Origin: Pseudopyrenochaeta lycopersici
Lineage: Eukaryota; Ascomycota; Dothideomycetes; Pleosporales; Pseudopyrenochaetaceae
Length of the DNA: 64,000 nucleotides
Assembly (NCBI GenBank): GCA_003313425.1
Contig: NHZP01000002.1
Coordinates: forward strand, 930,001 to 994,000
Direction: 5' to 3'
The notes under the pieces are model-generated. The model did no database searches, was not told the DNA's origin, and saw only the letters and a list, made by a program, of their open reading frames with translations. Numbering within the stretch: the first letter of the stretch is position 1; every line of letters begins with the position of its first letter. This document shows positions 52,400 to 64,000 of this stretch, piece by piece. The translations under genes were made by a program, and so were the position numbers.

Positions 52400-55300
52400 G
52401 ACTACAAAGTTTGACGTTTCAGCACACTGATAACGTCGGAGTTGAAAGTTCTGACCAATATCTTGCTGTTGCCTCGCTGGTCTCTTGTCAACTTTTGGAG
52501 AACAACTTCGGGCTTATACAGTAGTATTTGGAAGTTGCCACTGACGTTCCGTCCGGAGATCACTATTTCGACGTTGCAAAGCTCGCCACAGTCCCGATGA
52601 GTTCGCTTGTGATGGCCGTAGAGCACAAAAACATAAGTAGGTGTACTGGATGAAGATTAAGGGTGCTTGACATGCACAGGGGAGGACAAAGGCATGTGCG
52701 TGGAGAGGATAGATAGTGGATGGACAACAAGTCTGCGTATGGGGGCGGCGGATGAGGAATTGTGGAAATGAGGAAGTAAAGTGTGAGTGGTTAGGTTAAA
52801 CATATACTTTAGCTGGGCGTGGGCATGTATGAGAGTGTTCAGAGTAATGGTTCAACTGTTGGAGGATTGCCAACTACCGCACGAGCCACCTAGTAAGCGA
52901 TACGCCGTTTATTCCCATGGGGGCGATTGTCGGAGAAGTGTATAGGTCCCGTCCTGTAATTGGATGAGGAGATGCAGTCCATAAGCCCATATCACAGTGC
53001 TTCTCGAAACCATGCTAATGCCTCTTTCCGCGATATGGTGATGTGCAAAAGGCTGTGTGCGTGAGGTCATAATGCCAAGTAATGGGCGGGTAAGAACCAT
53101 TCGGCATCACAACAACATCAAGAATGATCGACAGGGCCAGATAATTTCGGAATTTTGGGATAAGAGGTCCTGGGATAGGGCCCTAGTGTAGTTAATCAAC
53201 TAGCCATAGATGGTTGAACTGGGAGCTGATCCGGTGATGACTTTGTTCTTTGGAACACGTGATTTGAAACATTGACGCGTTCGCTTCACCCCCGTTGGAA
53301 GGGCAACAATGCGCAGGGGCCAGGAGCTTAGGCAGCCAAACACAGCATGCTCATACGACACTCTCGACTTCCTCGCATTGCAGATGTCAAAGCAACCATT
53401 CCTATTGCGCAAGCATCCAGTGTGAGCATTTGTTGTCTACGCTTACACCGTAGGTATATACCGTATTCATTTTCCGCCACGGAAGAGCGCCATAGACAGA
53501 CGCGCTATAGCATGCTGGTGATCGAAGACATTTTATCGTCACGATATGGCAGGGTCGCCAGATTATAAGGTTCTGTATTTCGAGGAATAACGCAGAAGAA
53601 AAGACGCAGAGCAAGCCTAGGAAAGGGCTAGAGAAAAAACACGCAAGACAACCCTTCCCGAGTCCCTCGACGCCTGCCACAACCGCCTCCATTCGGGCCT
53701 CACCGTCCAAACTGACCCGACCCTTTCAACCCAAGGAGACCCTGCCAATGCAAACAACAAGCTTCGACCGGAAATGCTAGCTCTGTGGACGTACTTCCAG
53801 CACAGCAGGCGACCATCTGGAACGATCTGATGGAGTCTGGCTGAGCGACACTTCACAATGCTACACACGCCGGAGGAGACAGGCGAGGCCGTGCGGGGGC
53901 GGATGATTAGCTCAGAGCTGAGCCTGAACATTTTCCAGCGGTACGCCGTCGAGGACCACGTATCGTAGGTGTCATCTCTGCCGCTCGAAAAAGGAAGAAA
54001 CCAACAGGAAGCTTTGCCAAGCTCGGACAGGCCAAGCCTTCTGTATACACACAGGAGAAATGCTGGGCAATGTTTGAGTTGAAGGGCGTGACCAAGTCGA
54101 TTCAATGTAGGTGACACGAAGCTCACGACTCTTCTGCGCTTTGTAACAGATGGCGTTTACCACAAGTGAGCACTTCGTGTTGCCAAGAACGACTCCCTGC
54201 AGCGGATAGGGCATAGGTGCTATTAAGTATTCAAACAGTGGGGGACGTTGGGGGAAATGACCTGCCAAACGCCTTGAATGTTAGTCTCAGATAGGGCCTC
54301 AAGTACAACCTCTGAGGATACCTGTTTGAGCTTTTTGAAGGTTGCTTTCGATAGCTGCGTAAGGCCAGATTATTAAAGTTTTCAAGGTTGATGTACTGCC
54401 CTCTACCTTATGGCATTTGCGCGAAAATTCCTGGACAGGTGACGGGCTAGCAGTTCGCCGCTAGACGTTCTGAGTCCGCAATGCTTGCATGCAAAGCCGA
54501 TGTGCTTGGAGAGATACAGATGCAAAGGCAATTCGTCTGATCGAAGGCGCCACTCTTTCGGTAGACGTTTCTAGCAGAGTCAATGGCATACGCTCCAAGT
54601 GGCGAGGAAGCAGTTCATGATTTGTGAATTTGTCTTGATGATTGCAACACTATACAGCCCTAGTCTAAGGTTCTACACTATCGCGTCCTATTCGCTCTAC
54701 AAGCCTCGGTCTTGTGTCTGCTGGCAACCTTACTCCCCAGACCTTAGCTATGGAACATCTTGGGTGGGCCCCTTGAAGGCGACTTCATAGGTGCTGCCTA
54801 TATCTTTTTTTAGATAGGCTAGGATGAGGATGAGAGAGAGGCGCGATTATCAACTAGGCATTGTACAGGTGTTGAAGACCTGCGGCTCATGGGCAAAGTA
54901 GCCCGAGCGTGGTAGAGGTGTCATACTTTAAGACTAGTACAGCCCCAGAAAAGCCACAATTAAGCGGGCTGTCGCGCCTCGAAAGTACCCGTTCCTTACA
55001 GTGCCATTGTTGAAGTCGCAGCATTTTACAAGGGTAGTTAATGTTCGCTTCATCAGCAATCAGCCCCCTTTCAATATCTCCAATCAATCTCCTTGATCCT
55101 GGACAGGCACCGTGCCGTGGAACCGGTACTTGGTTATGCTCGCTACCACGAAGACGTCATGCAGAAGCCGGCACGCGAACACTTACTGTTTCCAGCGGTC
55201 CAGCGACGCCTTCGGTAACCTCTCCGAAAACTTTTACATCTCCTCGTAATCCAATTTGGCAAAAGTTCACCGGCACCATGAGTGGGGTATCTTTCGGCCA

Positions 55301-55440
55301 CATCGTCGGTGGTATTCACCAGCCTAGCTTCACAAATCTCCAGCCGCATATATCTCGCCCTGCTGCACATTGAATCCTTACTTCCTAATTTCTCCTTTGC
55401 GAGCTACCTGGAACATTGGAATATTCTATACAAGATAAAG
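52400..55440. other. 3-kb gene-poor region with one pseudogene
   Basis: Apart from the decayed gene at 53546-53967 no gene was found. Upstream of the HAD phosphatase, 55100-55440, the frame is open but is probably promoter/leader. Confidence 0.45.
53546..53967 (+). pseudogene. decayed copy of a dispersed fungal gene family (DACHxxLxxGLTVQ proteins)
   Basis: Three frames together read as one protein. Frame 1 has PDYKVLYFEE, stop, RRRKDAEQA, stop, then ERAREKTRKTTLPESLDACH and HSGLTVQTDPTLSTQGDPAN. It shifts near 53790 to PAQQATIWNDLMESG, then again near 53840 to ERHFTMLHTPEETGEAVR, RMISSELSLNIFQRYAVEDH and a terminal stop at 53965. From memory this is a common multi-copy Pezizomycotina family with TLPE-LDACH, GLTVQ, STQGDPAN and NDLM-S motifs, whose function is unknown. 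At least two nonsense codons and two frameshifts are present. A weak continuation to about 54060 is possible. Confidence 0.85.
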
Positions 55441-56517
55441 ATGCCAGCTCCTACCACTACAGCAGCTCTGTGGCTGGCTTTCGCCAATGCTTTCAGCTCC
55501 GCTACGCCCAGCTATGGCCACCCCAAGATCCAGTTCAAGCACTGGCCTGCTGAAGCCGCCGCAACGCTCAACACCATGATCGCCAAAAATGCCAATCAAA
55601 GCAATTATGCAGTCTTCGATATGGACAACACGAGCTACCGTTATGATCTTGAAGAGTCTCTTCTCCCATTTTTGGAGAACAAAGGGATCCTGACACGCGA
55701 GAATCTGGATCCGAGCCTCGTTTTGATTGATTTCAAGGACACGGCGAACTTCACGGAATCGCTGTACAGCTACTACGTTCGATTGTGTGAAGTTGACGAC
55801 TTCGTTTGCTATCCTTGGATCGCCCAAGTCTGGTCCGGCTTTACACTCTCCGCATTGAAAGGCTACGTCGATGAGCTTCTAGCGTTCAATTCAAGCATTC
55901 CAACGAAGTATTGGGACGGTGAAAATATCACTACAAGCAGCGTCAATCCACCCAAGATCTATCAGGGGCAGGTGGAGCTATATAATGCGCTCATGGATAA
56001 CGGCATCGCTGTTTACGTCATCAGCGCCGCCCACGAGGAGCTCGTGCGTTTTGTAGCCAGCGATCCCAAATACGGATACAATGTTCCCCCGCAGAATGTC
56101 ATCGGCGTGACCACCATGCTCAAGAACGCAACATCTGGTGAGCTTACCAATGCCAGAAAGCAAATTACCGAGGGCACATACAATGAGGCTGCCAACCTGG
56201 ATCTAATCATGACGGCCTACCTTTGGACCCCAGCGACTTGGTTCGCCGGCAAGTGGGCTGCAATCCTGACTTACATCGACCAGTGGAAGCGCCCGGTTTT
56301 GGCTGCAGGAGATACACCAGGCAGTGATTCGTACATGCTATTCCACGGCGTGGATACCAAGAAGGGAGGAGTACACTTGTGGGTCAATCGACGAGAAGCA
56401 TATCTGGCGAGGATCAAGGCGGAGATTGAGGTTAATGTCAAAGGACAGAAGGAGAATGGAAGGGAAGTTACAGCAGATAAAAACTGGATTTATGTCAGGC
56501 CAGCGGATATCCAGTAA
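55441..56517 (+). CDS. secreted HAD-superfamily phosphatase, phosphorylcholine-phosphatase-like
   Basis: This is a single exon of 358 residues from MPAPTTTAALWLAFANAFSS, a signal peptide cleaved near residue 21-25. HAD motif I is VFDMDNTSYRYD with nucleophile Asp60 and acid/base Asp62. Motif II is around VYVISAAHEE, and motif IV is AAGDTPGSDSYML. The DMDNT(S/T)Y form and the following DLEESLLPF resemble bacterial phosphorylcholine phosphatases. Several NxS/T sites agree with secretion. An ATG 53 codons upstream in the same frame (55282) exists, but it would bury the signal peptide. Confidence 0.85.
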   Translation: MPAPTTTAALWLAFANAFSSATPSYGHPKIQFKHWPAEAAATLNTMIAKNANQSNYAVFDMDNTSYRYDLEESLLPFLENKGILTRENLDPSLVLIDFKDTANFTESLYSYYVRLCEVDDFVCYPWIAQVWSGFTLSALKGYVDELLAFNSSIPTKYWDGENITTSSVNPPKIYQGQVELYNALMDNGIAVYVISAAHEELVRFVASDPKYGYNVPPQNVIGVTTMLKNATSGELTNARKQITEGTYNEAANLDLIMTAYLWTPATWFAGKWAAILTYIDQWKRPVLAAGDTPGSDSYMLFHGVDTKKGGVHLWVNRREAYLARIKAEIEVNVKGQKENGREVTADKNWIYVRPADIQ

Positions 56518-58674
56518 GATGAATGTTTAATGGGGACGGCAGCAAGAGTTTCGGTCGTTCAGGCAACTACTCTTTTGCGAACCAGTCAACAACCTAGAAA
56601 ACCTCGCTTATAGTAATCTATAATATCGCCGCTCGACCAGTGAGAACGCGAACAAAACCTTTGGATTTTTGCAGACTATGTAGAGATCGCCTGTTTTCAT
56701 TGTCCTAGTCAGTCTGACCAAAGTTCTTATCGCACTTGACTGCTTGTGATTTCAAGCCCTATTCGGGCCTCACCCAGCCTTTCAAGCTCCATGTAACGCT
56801 CCGTTCCGCAACCAGCGCAGCAACGACTAGCCCCCACGGAATGCGCAACCGGGCAGGCGGCCAGCCCTAGATGCATTTAGGCAAATCGCTATTCCTGTGG
56901 GATGAAAGACTGGGTCAGCATGAGCTTATTTGGAAAGAAGCTCAGAACTACTGCAGTCATCAAGATCGTACTCCATCCTCAGCGCTTTATTTCGACGTTG
57001 CGATTTTTTTGCTTGCTTCCATCAAATTATGCCGGGAAATTGTCCCGGTGGAGGTGACATTTCGCGAGGCTGGGAAGGTGGGGAACTGTATTCGGTGATT
57101 GCGCTCGATTCTTTCGACATGGCAGGTAGAACGATGGCTGGAGGGCACATTCCTGCAAAAAGGGATACAGATGCGAGATATCTATTTCCATCTTCATCTA
57201 GTATGCTGGTATCTGGCTAACGCCACCTGTATTGAGAACAATATCTTGCGATGGCAATGGACGGAGCAGAACTGTTCGACGACCTGCAGACGGCCAACCT
57301 TGGGTATGATGGAGTTCGACAATGCGCAAAGGGCTCTAAGCAGTAATTTTTAATTAAGTGAGTGACCTTAGGCATGTTGTTGGATTGGCTGCATTCCGAG
57401 GAGAGGGTATCCTAGTTTGTACGACGCGTCGAGCATATCGGTGAGTGGACAACGCTTGTTCTCGTCAGGTGGGGTGAGGGGGCGGGAAACTACAGCCATG
57501 CGAACTTCCGAGCCAACAAGAGAATACTGGTTGATCGACTCACCTTGAATCCTGTGCACGCCCGTGAGGATGTTGATTAGATGATTGCATCCGATTCAAG
57601 GGATGGAAATTTAGATAGAGGCCGAAGTTGGGGCGACTTCGGCTGCACTCCAAGATTGTGCCGCTCAAAGGTGGATCCCCAAAGTTACCAGCATACGTCC
57701 CCTTTCATAAAGATGATGACGATGACGCCACAGACAACGACGAACATCATTGGTTTTGTGCTTATCGAGCGTAAAAAATAAAAATCTCCAAGAGACACAA
57801 TACTCTGCGTTTCTAAAAACTATTCAAGCTAGTGCAACAGCCGACCCTAAATTCCAACAGTCCAAAGCATTCCGCAACAATTCGATGGGCATCTGCGTTG
57901 CCTTCAGCGGGAACCAGGGCTATGCATGCCAAAGTTCCAAAGCGGAGACTTTTCTTGCTAGCTTTTCATTTGAACGACGTCAAACTTTCCCCTGCCAATC
58001 AACACCTTCCGTTCTCACATGCAGCTGCGGACCGGACGCGTGTGTTATCGTTATCGTTGGGACCTAATGACAAGCCAGAACCCACTATCCTATTTTTGGC
58101 GTTTGCTATCACACTAACGCAAGGGAGAGGCGCGAATCTCAGCCCTGTCTCGTTGCGACGGACTGGTGTATCATCGCTCGGTTCAACCTGGTCACCATGT
58201 TGAGAGAGATGATCCTCAACAATATTGATCATCGGTCATGCAGAGTGACGATTTCCCGTACATGTAGGATCGGCGGAGGTCGAGTAATTGAAGCATCATC
58301 GTGAGGGCCGATTCAGCCCATGGTGGTTCCGAGGACAAATTTTGTGGTAAGCAGCCTTTGTCAGTTCACGACAAATCCGGACCAACCGGAAGTGCAGTAA
58401 GTTCAAAATGGCTGAGGCAGCACGAACACGATCAGCAGTAATAAGGCTGCTGAACCCAGCTACATGCGAGCGCTTTTGCTAGGGTAGTACGACTCAAAGT
58501 AAGCGTTTTGCACCCCTTCCGTAAGCCTGGCGCCCATCCCGTCCTCGATAAAAACAGATTGAGCTCGCCATTACGCACGCTCTGCTCGGTTTTCTTCTCG
58601 CTGATTGTTCCTCCCTTCGAATTGTCCCTTTTGTGCTGCTTTCATCAGTTTGTTTTCTGGTCACTCGCTTGAAG
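56518..58674. other. 2.2-kb gene-poor region
   Basis: Short open frames only, none with a domain, signal peptide or splice continuation that I could support. It includes the promoter of the glycosyltransferase gene. Confidence 0.45.
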
Positions 58675-60006
58675 ATGTTGGCCACTCAGCGCTACTACCC
58701 CATCGCACTTGCGCTTTTTCTTCTTCTGTCGTCATGTTTTTTCTACCTTTTCCGCTCGAACGAACCAGTTCTGTATGAAAAAATTGTGAAGGTCCCTTAC
58801 AGGTACGTTATCATCACGGGTAGGATGCGAAGCTGTTATCTCTAATATTGCTACAGATCTTCGAAACCCACACTACGCGATACCATCACATCTCTTTTCG
58901 AACCAATTAAGCATGATCCGCGCGATCCCGGCTACATAGATGCGTCGGGACAATATTTTCAAGGAGGCAACGAGACAGTATGGCCAAAACCGTTGGGAAA
59001 GCGAGTTCTTATCGTCGACATTGACACGCGCGTCCCGACAGGTGAGAACCAGATTCTCAATCCTGATACCCTGGACTGGGAACACCTCGACTTGAACGGC
59101 GGTGGCCTGGTGTCCAACGCCATAATAAACCACTACCTCTACGCCCTCATTCACGGCTATGATTATAAATTCTACCAAGCGCAACATATGGTCGACCACC
59201 ACGATACATGGATAATGCCGCATGTTTTCCGCGAGCTTATCCCTGACTACCAGTTTGTCGTAGCCATGGATGCCGATGCCATAGTACCACATCTCGAAGT
59301 GCCTCTTGAATGGATGTTCAACCGCTGGGGCGTCAAGGAACATACTTCCATGGCACTCCCTCTCGACACCGAAGAACTTAGGGGCAACGTATCCATCAGC
59401 ACAGATAGCAAGGGCCAAGTGGTGCTCAATACCGGCTTTGTTGTAGCGCAAAACTCCCAAGTGACACTGGAGATGCTCGAGGCATGGCGCGACTGTACTA
59501 GTGAATCACGCTACCCCGGCTGCGCGCGATGGGCATACGAGTGGTCCCACGAACAACGCGCCTTCTCTGAATACATCCGCTACGACTTCAATATCACTCC
59601 TGAGACAGTTGTTAGTATACCTTGTGATGATGGGGTGGGCTGGCCAGGCTTCAAGAATGACCTCGAGGAAGTAAATCCGGGAATCTCAGACTGCAACGGA
59701 AACTTCATCAGACATTATACGATCGGCAAGCACAAAGTAAAAGACTCGGCATCTACGAGTGTTATGCAGATTCTAAGCGAAGTTTTGCAAAAGAACATAC
59801 TCCAGCAGCAAGACAAGATGTGGTATAAAGAGCCAGAGAAAAAGGTGGAAGAGGAAAAACTTGAAAAGGAGAAAGGCGATGAAGAGAAGCACGAGGAGCA
59901 GCTACAAGAGAGCTCAGAAGCACACACAGAGACGAAGGGAAAGGAAGTAGATGGTGATGGATCGCCTCTCACAATAGAGGCATTGATTACAGACCTGCCA
60001 GAGTAG
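58675..60006 (+). CDS. type II membrane glycosyltransferase (nucleotide-diphospho-sugar transferase fold)
   Basis: Exons are 58675-58802 and 58857-60006, giving 425 residues. A signal anchor lies at about residues 9-27 (PIALALFLLLSSCFFYLF), so the enzyme is Golgi/ER-lumenal in orientation. The catalytic domain has VLIVDIDTRVPTG, then INHYLYALIHGYDYKFYQ, and QFVVAMDADAIVPH with a DxD (Asp181, Asp183), followed by QVVLNTGFVVAQNS. The layout resembles the GMA12/MNN10-type GT34 group, but the family is not certain. The C-terminus (about residues 355-410) is Lys/Glu/Gln-rich and low-complexity, unusual for a lumenal enzyme. The 54-base intron splits an AGA codon. Confidence 0.85.
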
Positions 60007-61880
60007 TAGAAGTCTGATGGAACAGGAAATTACTTTCTGCTAATTTTATGTATACATATATGGCATTGCAATGGCGTCGGATTTGGCGTTGGTTTTGGCA
60101 TTAATAGTGGAACCTGGAGGTCATATTGGGAAAGATACCATGATACTATAGATATCGACGACAAATGAAAAGTTCGAACACCCTCAAAGCAAGACATTAA
60201 TTCAGTGTCTTGAATTGTGCTGATTTGCCTCTCTGGTATAGCGCGAGTGACTCAGGGGAATCGGGCGATTGGTACGACGGCGGCTCTTTCGCAATACTGA
60301 GTACAAGACACAGAACGACCGCCTTTACCGAACGTCCTCGTCAAACGCGTTTCTGGCTGAAAAGTGTACCAGCAACTGCGATGCCTTGTGTCAAAGTCAG
60401 TATATGTTCATGTTGTTCAATACTGATTGGGCAGGGCATTGAAACTCGTCAGAGCTATCTTGGTCTCGCGCATCGAATCCTAATCTAACCGCAGCATTTT
60501 CCATCTGGGCTGGTACATGTAACCACAGGACGGAAGGCGGGCTAGACAAGGGATTCTCGGTTCAAGTGTAACGTTGTTCATCATACGAGGCATAGGGAGG
60601 AAAAGTGAAGACGTACCATATGCTACAGTGTTCCAGCTAGCTAAATACGCGCAATTATGGATTTGGATCTGTGTGACAGCCTGTGTTAAGATGCGTATGA
60701 CGATGTGTATGCGGTTGTTGAAGAAAGCAAGGATAGTGGTGCGACTGAAGCCTCGGAGTCTGGAGAAGTGGAGCCGAGTTGTTTAGTCAGCTAGTGCGAT
60801 CCAAAATTGGGAAGTTAACACTAGTCAGCCGCTCTGGTCGGGCAAAGTTGCGCTAATGTTATTCCTCATGAATTTGATGGTCCCCGTAGCAAGCTGCATC
60901 AGCTAACTCAGTTGATTCTGGCTTGCCTAGAATCGAGGACCGCTGTTTGGTGTTGTCCGCTTTGGCGACGCTAGTAAGAGCTCATACTGAGGCTTGCAAT
61001 TCTTGTTCTCGCAACCTGTTCAGTACGTCTTTCTCGCATATGGCCTAATTGGCTTTTAACTCATACTAGAACAGATAATTGACTTATTTGGGAGAATGTT
61101 AGCATGCTCACTCTTGTGATCAGCCCTTTCTCCTATCAGAGTATGGCTTTCTATAGCGCTGTGGTGGTTGATTCATCGCCTATTTCCTACGCTTCAAATG
61201 CGTCCGAATAAAATGATCTAATAACATTACCTTCAGCTGTCTAACATGAGGGTACATGGTTCTTGACTCTTGAAGCACATCGACGACATTACAATGCTGA
61301 CGTGAAGTTTGATGCGTGTTGAGAACATCTTTAGATATGATGAAGAGCTCAATGTACATTGCGTTTGTCTTGCTCGCAACAGGAATCTGAACACGCTCCG
61401 CCATTCTCTTGCCCAAGCAGTAATGATGCCAGGGATAAATTCCCTACATTGGCCCTTGCAGTGCAGTGGAGGAACGCACCTGAATAGTTTCTAAATTGCC
61501 TAGGCTGGGAGCATAAACAGCAAGTACGCATATTTCCTCAATCATAGGTTGTCCTCTAAACCCATGTATAATAATCACAAGAAGAGTCCAGGAATTGCAA
61601 GAATGTCCTGTATGAGTTGTAAAACACGCAAGGGATTTGCTACTCAGCGCAGGCAACAGATCTGCACGCAAAGAATTACGGAATCGATGTTGAACTAACA
61701 CTGAAAGATTTTGAACCCACATTCTATATCTGGAACTTTACATATGACACTGCAGCCTATTGACCTAAAAATATATTGAAATGAATAAAATTAAACTCGC
61801 TTTGCTAAATCAAGAGAAAACTGAGAAGCAATGTACACTGTTCGTAGGATCCACCAATCGCAACGCATCATTAGAGGGTA
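60007..61880. other. 1.9-kb gene-poor region
   Basis: No gene, RNA or transposon was recognised. The part next to 61881 is A+T-rich and probably 3' flank. Confidence 0.45.
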
Positions 61881-62707
61881 TCATTTGCATGCAAAAGTGA
61901 AAAGTGTAAAGATGCCACCAGCAACACCATGTACCGCACCTAGTCGTATTCATTAGAACATCATGCTTCCTTGTCGTCAGAGAATGGATGCAACTTACCA
62001 GCAACAGCGCCCAAGCCTGTCATAACATTTTCGCACAGGTCCTCCTTACCCTCTTCTACAACGTTGATGTTGAACCCCAGATTGGGCGGCGCAGCATTGC
62101 CAATACTAGGGTGTTGGTAGTTGATTCCCCAGTACTTGGGTACCTCGCAGTTTGTGAATTTGGTCTTCTTTCTTGGGCAGTACGCCATAGCGGTGACGCC
62201 GGGGCAGGTGTTAGTGTACGTGCCATCTGTGCACTTTGCAACAGTCTTCGCAGCAGCACCAAGCGCATCAAGCAAGCCATTGCGGATCCATGTTGGATAC
62301 TCGCCGTCTGGCCCAATGGTGATAATGAGGTTTGTCACGCTTTCGCTGGTGAAGAGCTGGGACTTCATCTCCAGGGGATTGGTCTCGCACTGGCCTGACT
62401 CATGGCAGATGGGGGCAACGGTTCCAATGATCTCATCGGTAGTGACAGTGCCAATCTGGACAGTTTCGCGGGAGACTAGATTGGAACGGAATGGTCAGCT
62501 ACTTGAAGAAGGGGAGTATGAGGTTGAAGGGTCATTGGTATAGAAACAGGAAAGAACATAGCACATACAGGTAAGCTTGATGTTGCCAGCAGTATCCCAA
62601 GTCTTTTCGCTGCGTTTGTCGAGGATGTTGATTTTGTTGATCGCCGGGACGGCGGAGGCTGAGGCAGTAGCCAGAAGAGTGGTGAAGGCGAGGTTGATGA
62701 AATGCAT
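61881..62707 (-). CDS. small secreted protein with eight cysteines, three exons
   Basis: Exons on the minus strand are 62569-62707, 61999-62475 and 61881-61939, giving 224 residues. The signal peptide MHFINLAFTTLLATASASA is followed by a possible LDKR pro-site at 30-33. The mature part has eight Cys (PICHESGQC, KCTDG, TNTCPG, AYCPRK, TNCEVP, EDLCEN, FACK), enough for four disulfides. Exon 3 is short and ends GGIFTLFTFACK. Introns are 93 and 59 bases with GTATGT and GTAAGT donors. I recognise no domain. Secretion, cysteine content and an isolated position at a gene-poor end fit an effector-like or lineage-restricted protein, but that is inference. Confidence 0.8.
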
Positions 62708-64000
62708 AGTGGTATGTCTTTGGTTATGATTGAGGGGTTGATATGAGAAGAAATGTCGATGATGATATGTAAGAGTAAGAAAGGAGTAGTGTTCAGTAGT
62801 GTGAGGTGTAGAGCTGTGGTGGTTTGTGAAGGGGAATTGACCTCTTCTTTATAATCTTCAGACACACACAATGAATCTTCTTTGGCTGTTCATCATCACC
62901 AAACTCAGGTCTCCAGTCCCTGTCCATGCAGCCTAGGAGAGATCCTAGCTGTCTTGTTCCTTTGACCAGCCAGCGTCGCGTATGATTCAGGCGTGCAACC
63001 TACCTCGGAGCACAGTGAGGCTGAGCTGGGTACGTCAAATCTTGGAGGAGGAGATCTTCATCTCGAAACATTTCTTGCCTGGTGCACTGCATTGCTATGA
63101 ACTGTATACCAAGTGTCCAACGTGCACATTTCGGCTGCCTTGGCTTTTTTAGTGCTTACGTGCTGCACAGCTCTTGGGACCGGTGTTTACACATTATTCT
63201 CAACTATCACAGCGAAACAAGATATCGCGAACGATGTATATAGGTAGTAACGAATCATTATCACTCAGTATCTCTCATAGCATAATGTAAAAGCCAGCGG
63301 AGGAAGATTCATCTACAGATTAATTCTGAATGTTTTCTTGGAAAGAAAAACTCAGCAGTGTAGGTTGTCGGTTGGGCGCCTGGAGTTTCAAAGATACTGA
63401 GGGATCACCAGCGATATACGAGATAAATGGAGTAACTAACCCAGCAAGCAGATGAAACGCCTGTTAGGATTTGCCTGTGCATGCTTGCCGATGCCCGTTC
63501 CTTGTGACTGCTGATTTGTTGCTCCTAGAGTTCACGGGCCGAATGGATACGAACACTACCACGGTCCCGCAAGAGGTTCTCCAATTATAAGCCGAGCTCT
63601 GAGACTGTTCAGTGACCAGTGACATCATCGAGTATATGGAGGCCTAAATGCCAAATGTTTTGTCTAGAACACCAGTGCGCAGGATTTTTGGGGGCCTGAA
63701 ATGTAGGAGCGCGGGAAGATGAGATCGACGTTTCTGGTGGGGGACGAGACCTGGGTCAGTGCCAATTCGGACACGCCTCGCCAAAGTCTTGGGGAAGACC
63801 CAACTGGCTGCTCTCATAGTAGACGCCGTAAATCCAGACGTGTGGAAATCTGCCTTGCACCAACGGGTGTATTGGCTGGATGTTACACGATACGCGAAGC
63901 TCGGATCGTTCCTTTAGTTCTCCTTGTGCGGATTCTTCGGTGATGTAATGGTGAGCGGATACAGAAATGACAAGGGAGTGCTATGTTTGACAAACGTTGT
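62708..64000. other. 1.3-kb right end, no gene seen
   Basis: The first about 150 bases are T/C-rich in the sense of the secreted protein gene and probably form its leader. The rest has no recognisable gene, RNA or repeat. Confidence 0.45.

Noticed and set aside
53617..54126. Minus-strand 169-residue frame
   Set aside because: It is antisense to the decayed family member, whose protein motifs on the plus strand explain the open frame.
55282..55440. N-terminal extension of the HAD phosphatase
   Set aside because: It would place the signal peptide 53 residues inside the protein.
1..64000. CRISPR arrays, riboswitches, bacterial-type operons
   Set aside because: The sequence is eukaryotic; no spaced direct repeats or such elements were seen.

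Overview
The window is nuclear DNA of a filamentous ascomycete. Genes are intron-poor, with introns mostly of 43 to 135 bases that carry GT-AG borders and CTAAC-like branch points. Typical Pezizomycotina genes are present (AzgA purine permease, NpgA-type phosphopantetheinyl transferase, a BIM1/X325-type copper protein, a DOA10 ubiquitin ligase), and there is one pol III tRNA gene. Gene style points to Dothideomycetes, probably Pleosporales; that placement is inference. I list 29 genes or gene remnants, including one tRNA and one pseudogene. All exon borders were worked out by hand from reading frame and splice signals.

Layout. 1-8.3 kb: the 5' part of a charged coiled-coil gene, a three-exon mitoribosomal protein gene (mL60) divergent from TRAPP subunit trs20, and the large DOA10 ligase gene. 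9.2-19.6 kb: a 1389-residue Ala/Ser-rich repeat protein, a single-pass membrane protein and an MFS transporter. 20-25.7 kb: tRNA-Gly(UCC), a small conserved basic protein, a FAD-dependent oxidoreductase and a DJ-1/PfpI protein. 25.8-32 kb is a dense housekeeping block: nup82 divergent from cbc2 (both act in mRNA handling at the nuclear pore), then pdx2 divergent from the PPTase gene. 33.3-46 kb: the copper protein, a secreted amine-oxidase-like flavoprotein, an SRR1-domain protein, azgA, a methyltransferase-like protein whose second intron carries a 42-bp minisatellite, and a Cys-rich membrane protein.

46-64 kb is gene-poor and looks accessory. It holds an A+T-rich block at 48.04-48.24 kb, a protein with a CheD/CNF-like Cys-His spacing, an F-box-like/ankyrin protein, a decayed copy of a dispersed fungal gene family, a secreted HAD phosphatase, a type II membrane glycosyltransferase and a secreted eight-cysteine protein.

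The most useful observations are the tandem repeat inside an in-frame, stop-free 246-base intron; the possible CheD/CNF-like catalytic pair in an uncharacterised fungal family; the 30/41-residue modular repeat protein; the multi-frameshift pseudogene; and the tiny-exon mL60 gene, which any simple ORF scan would miss.
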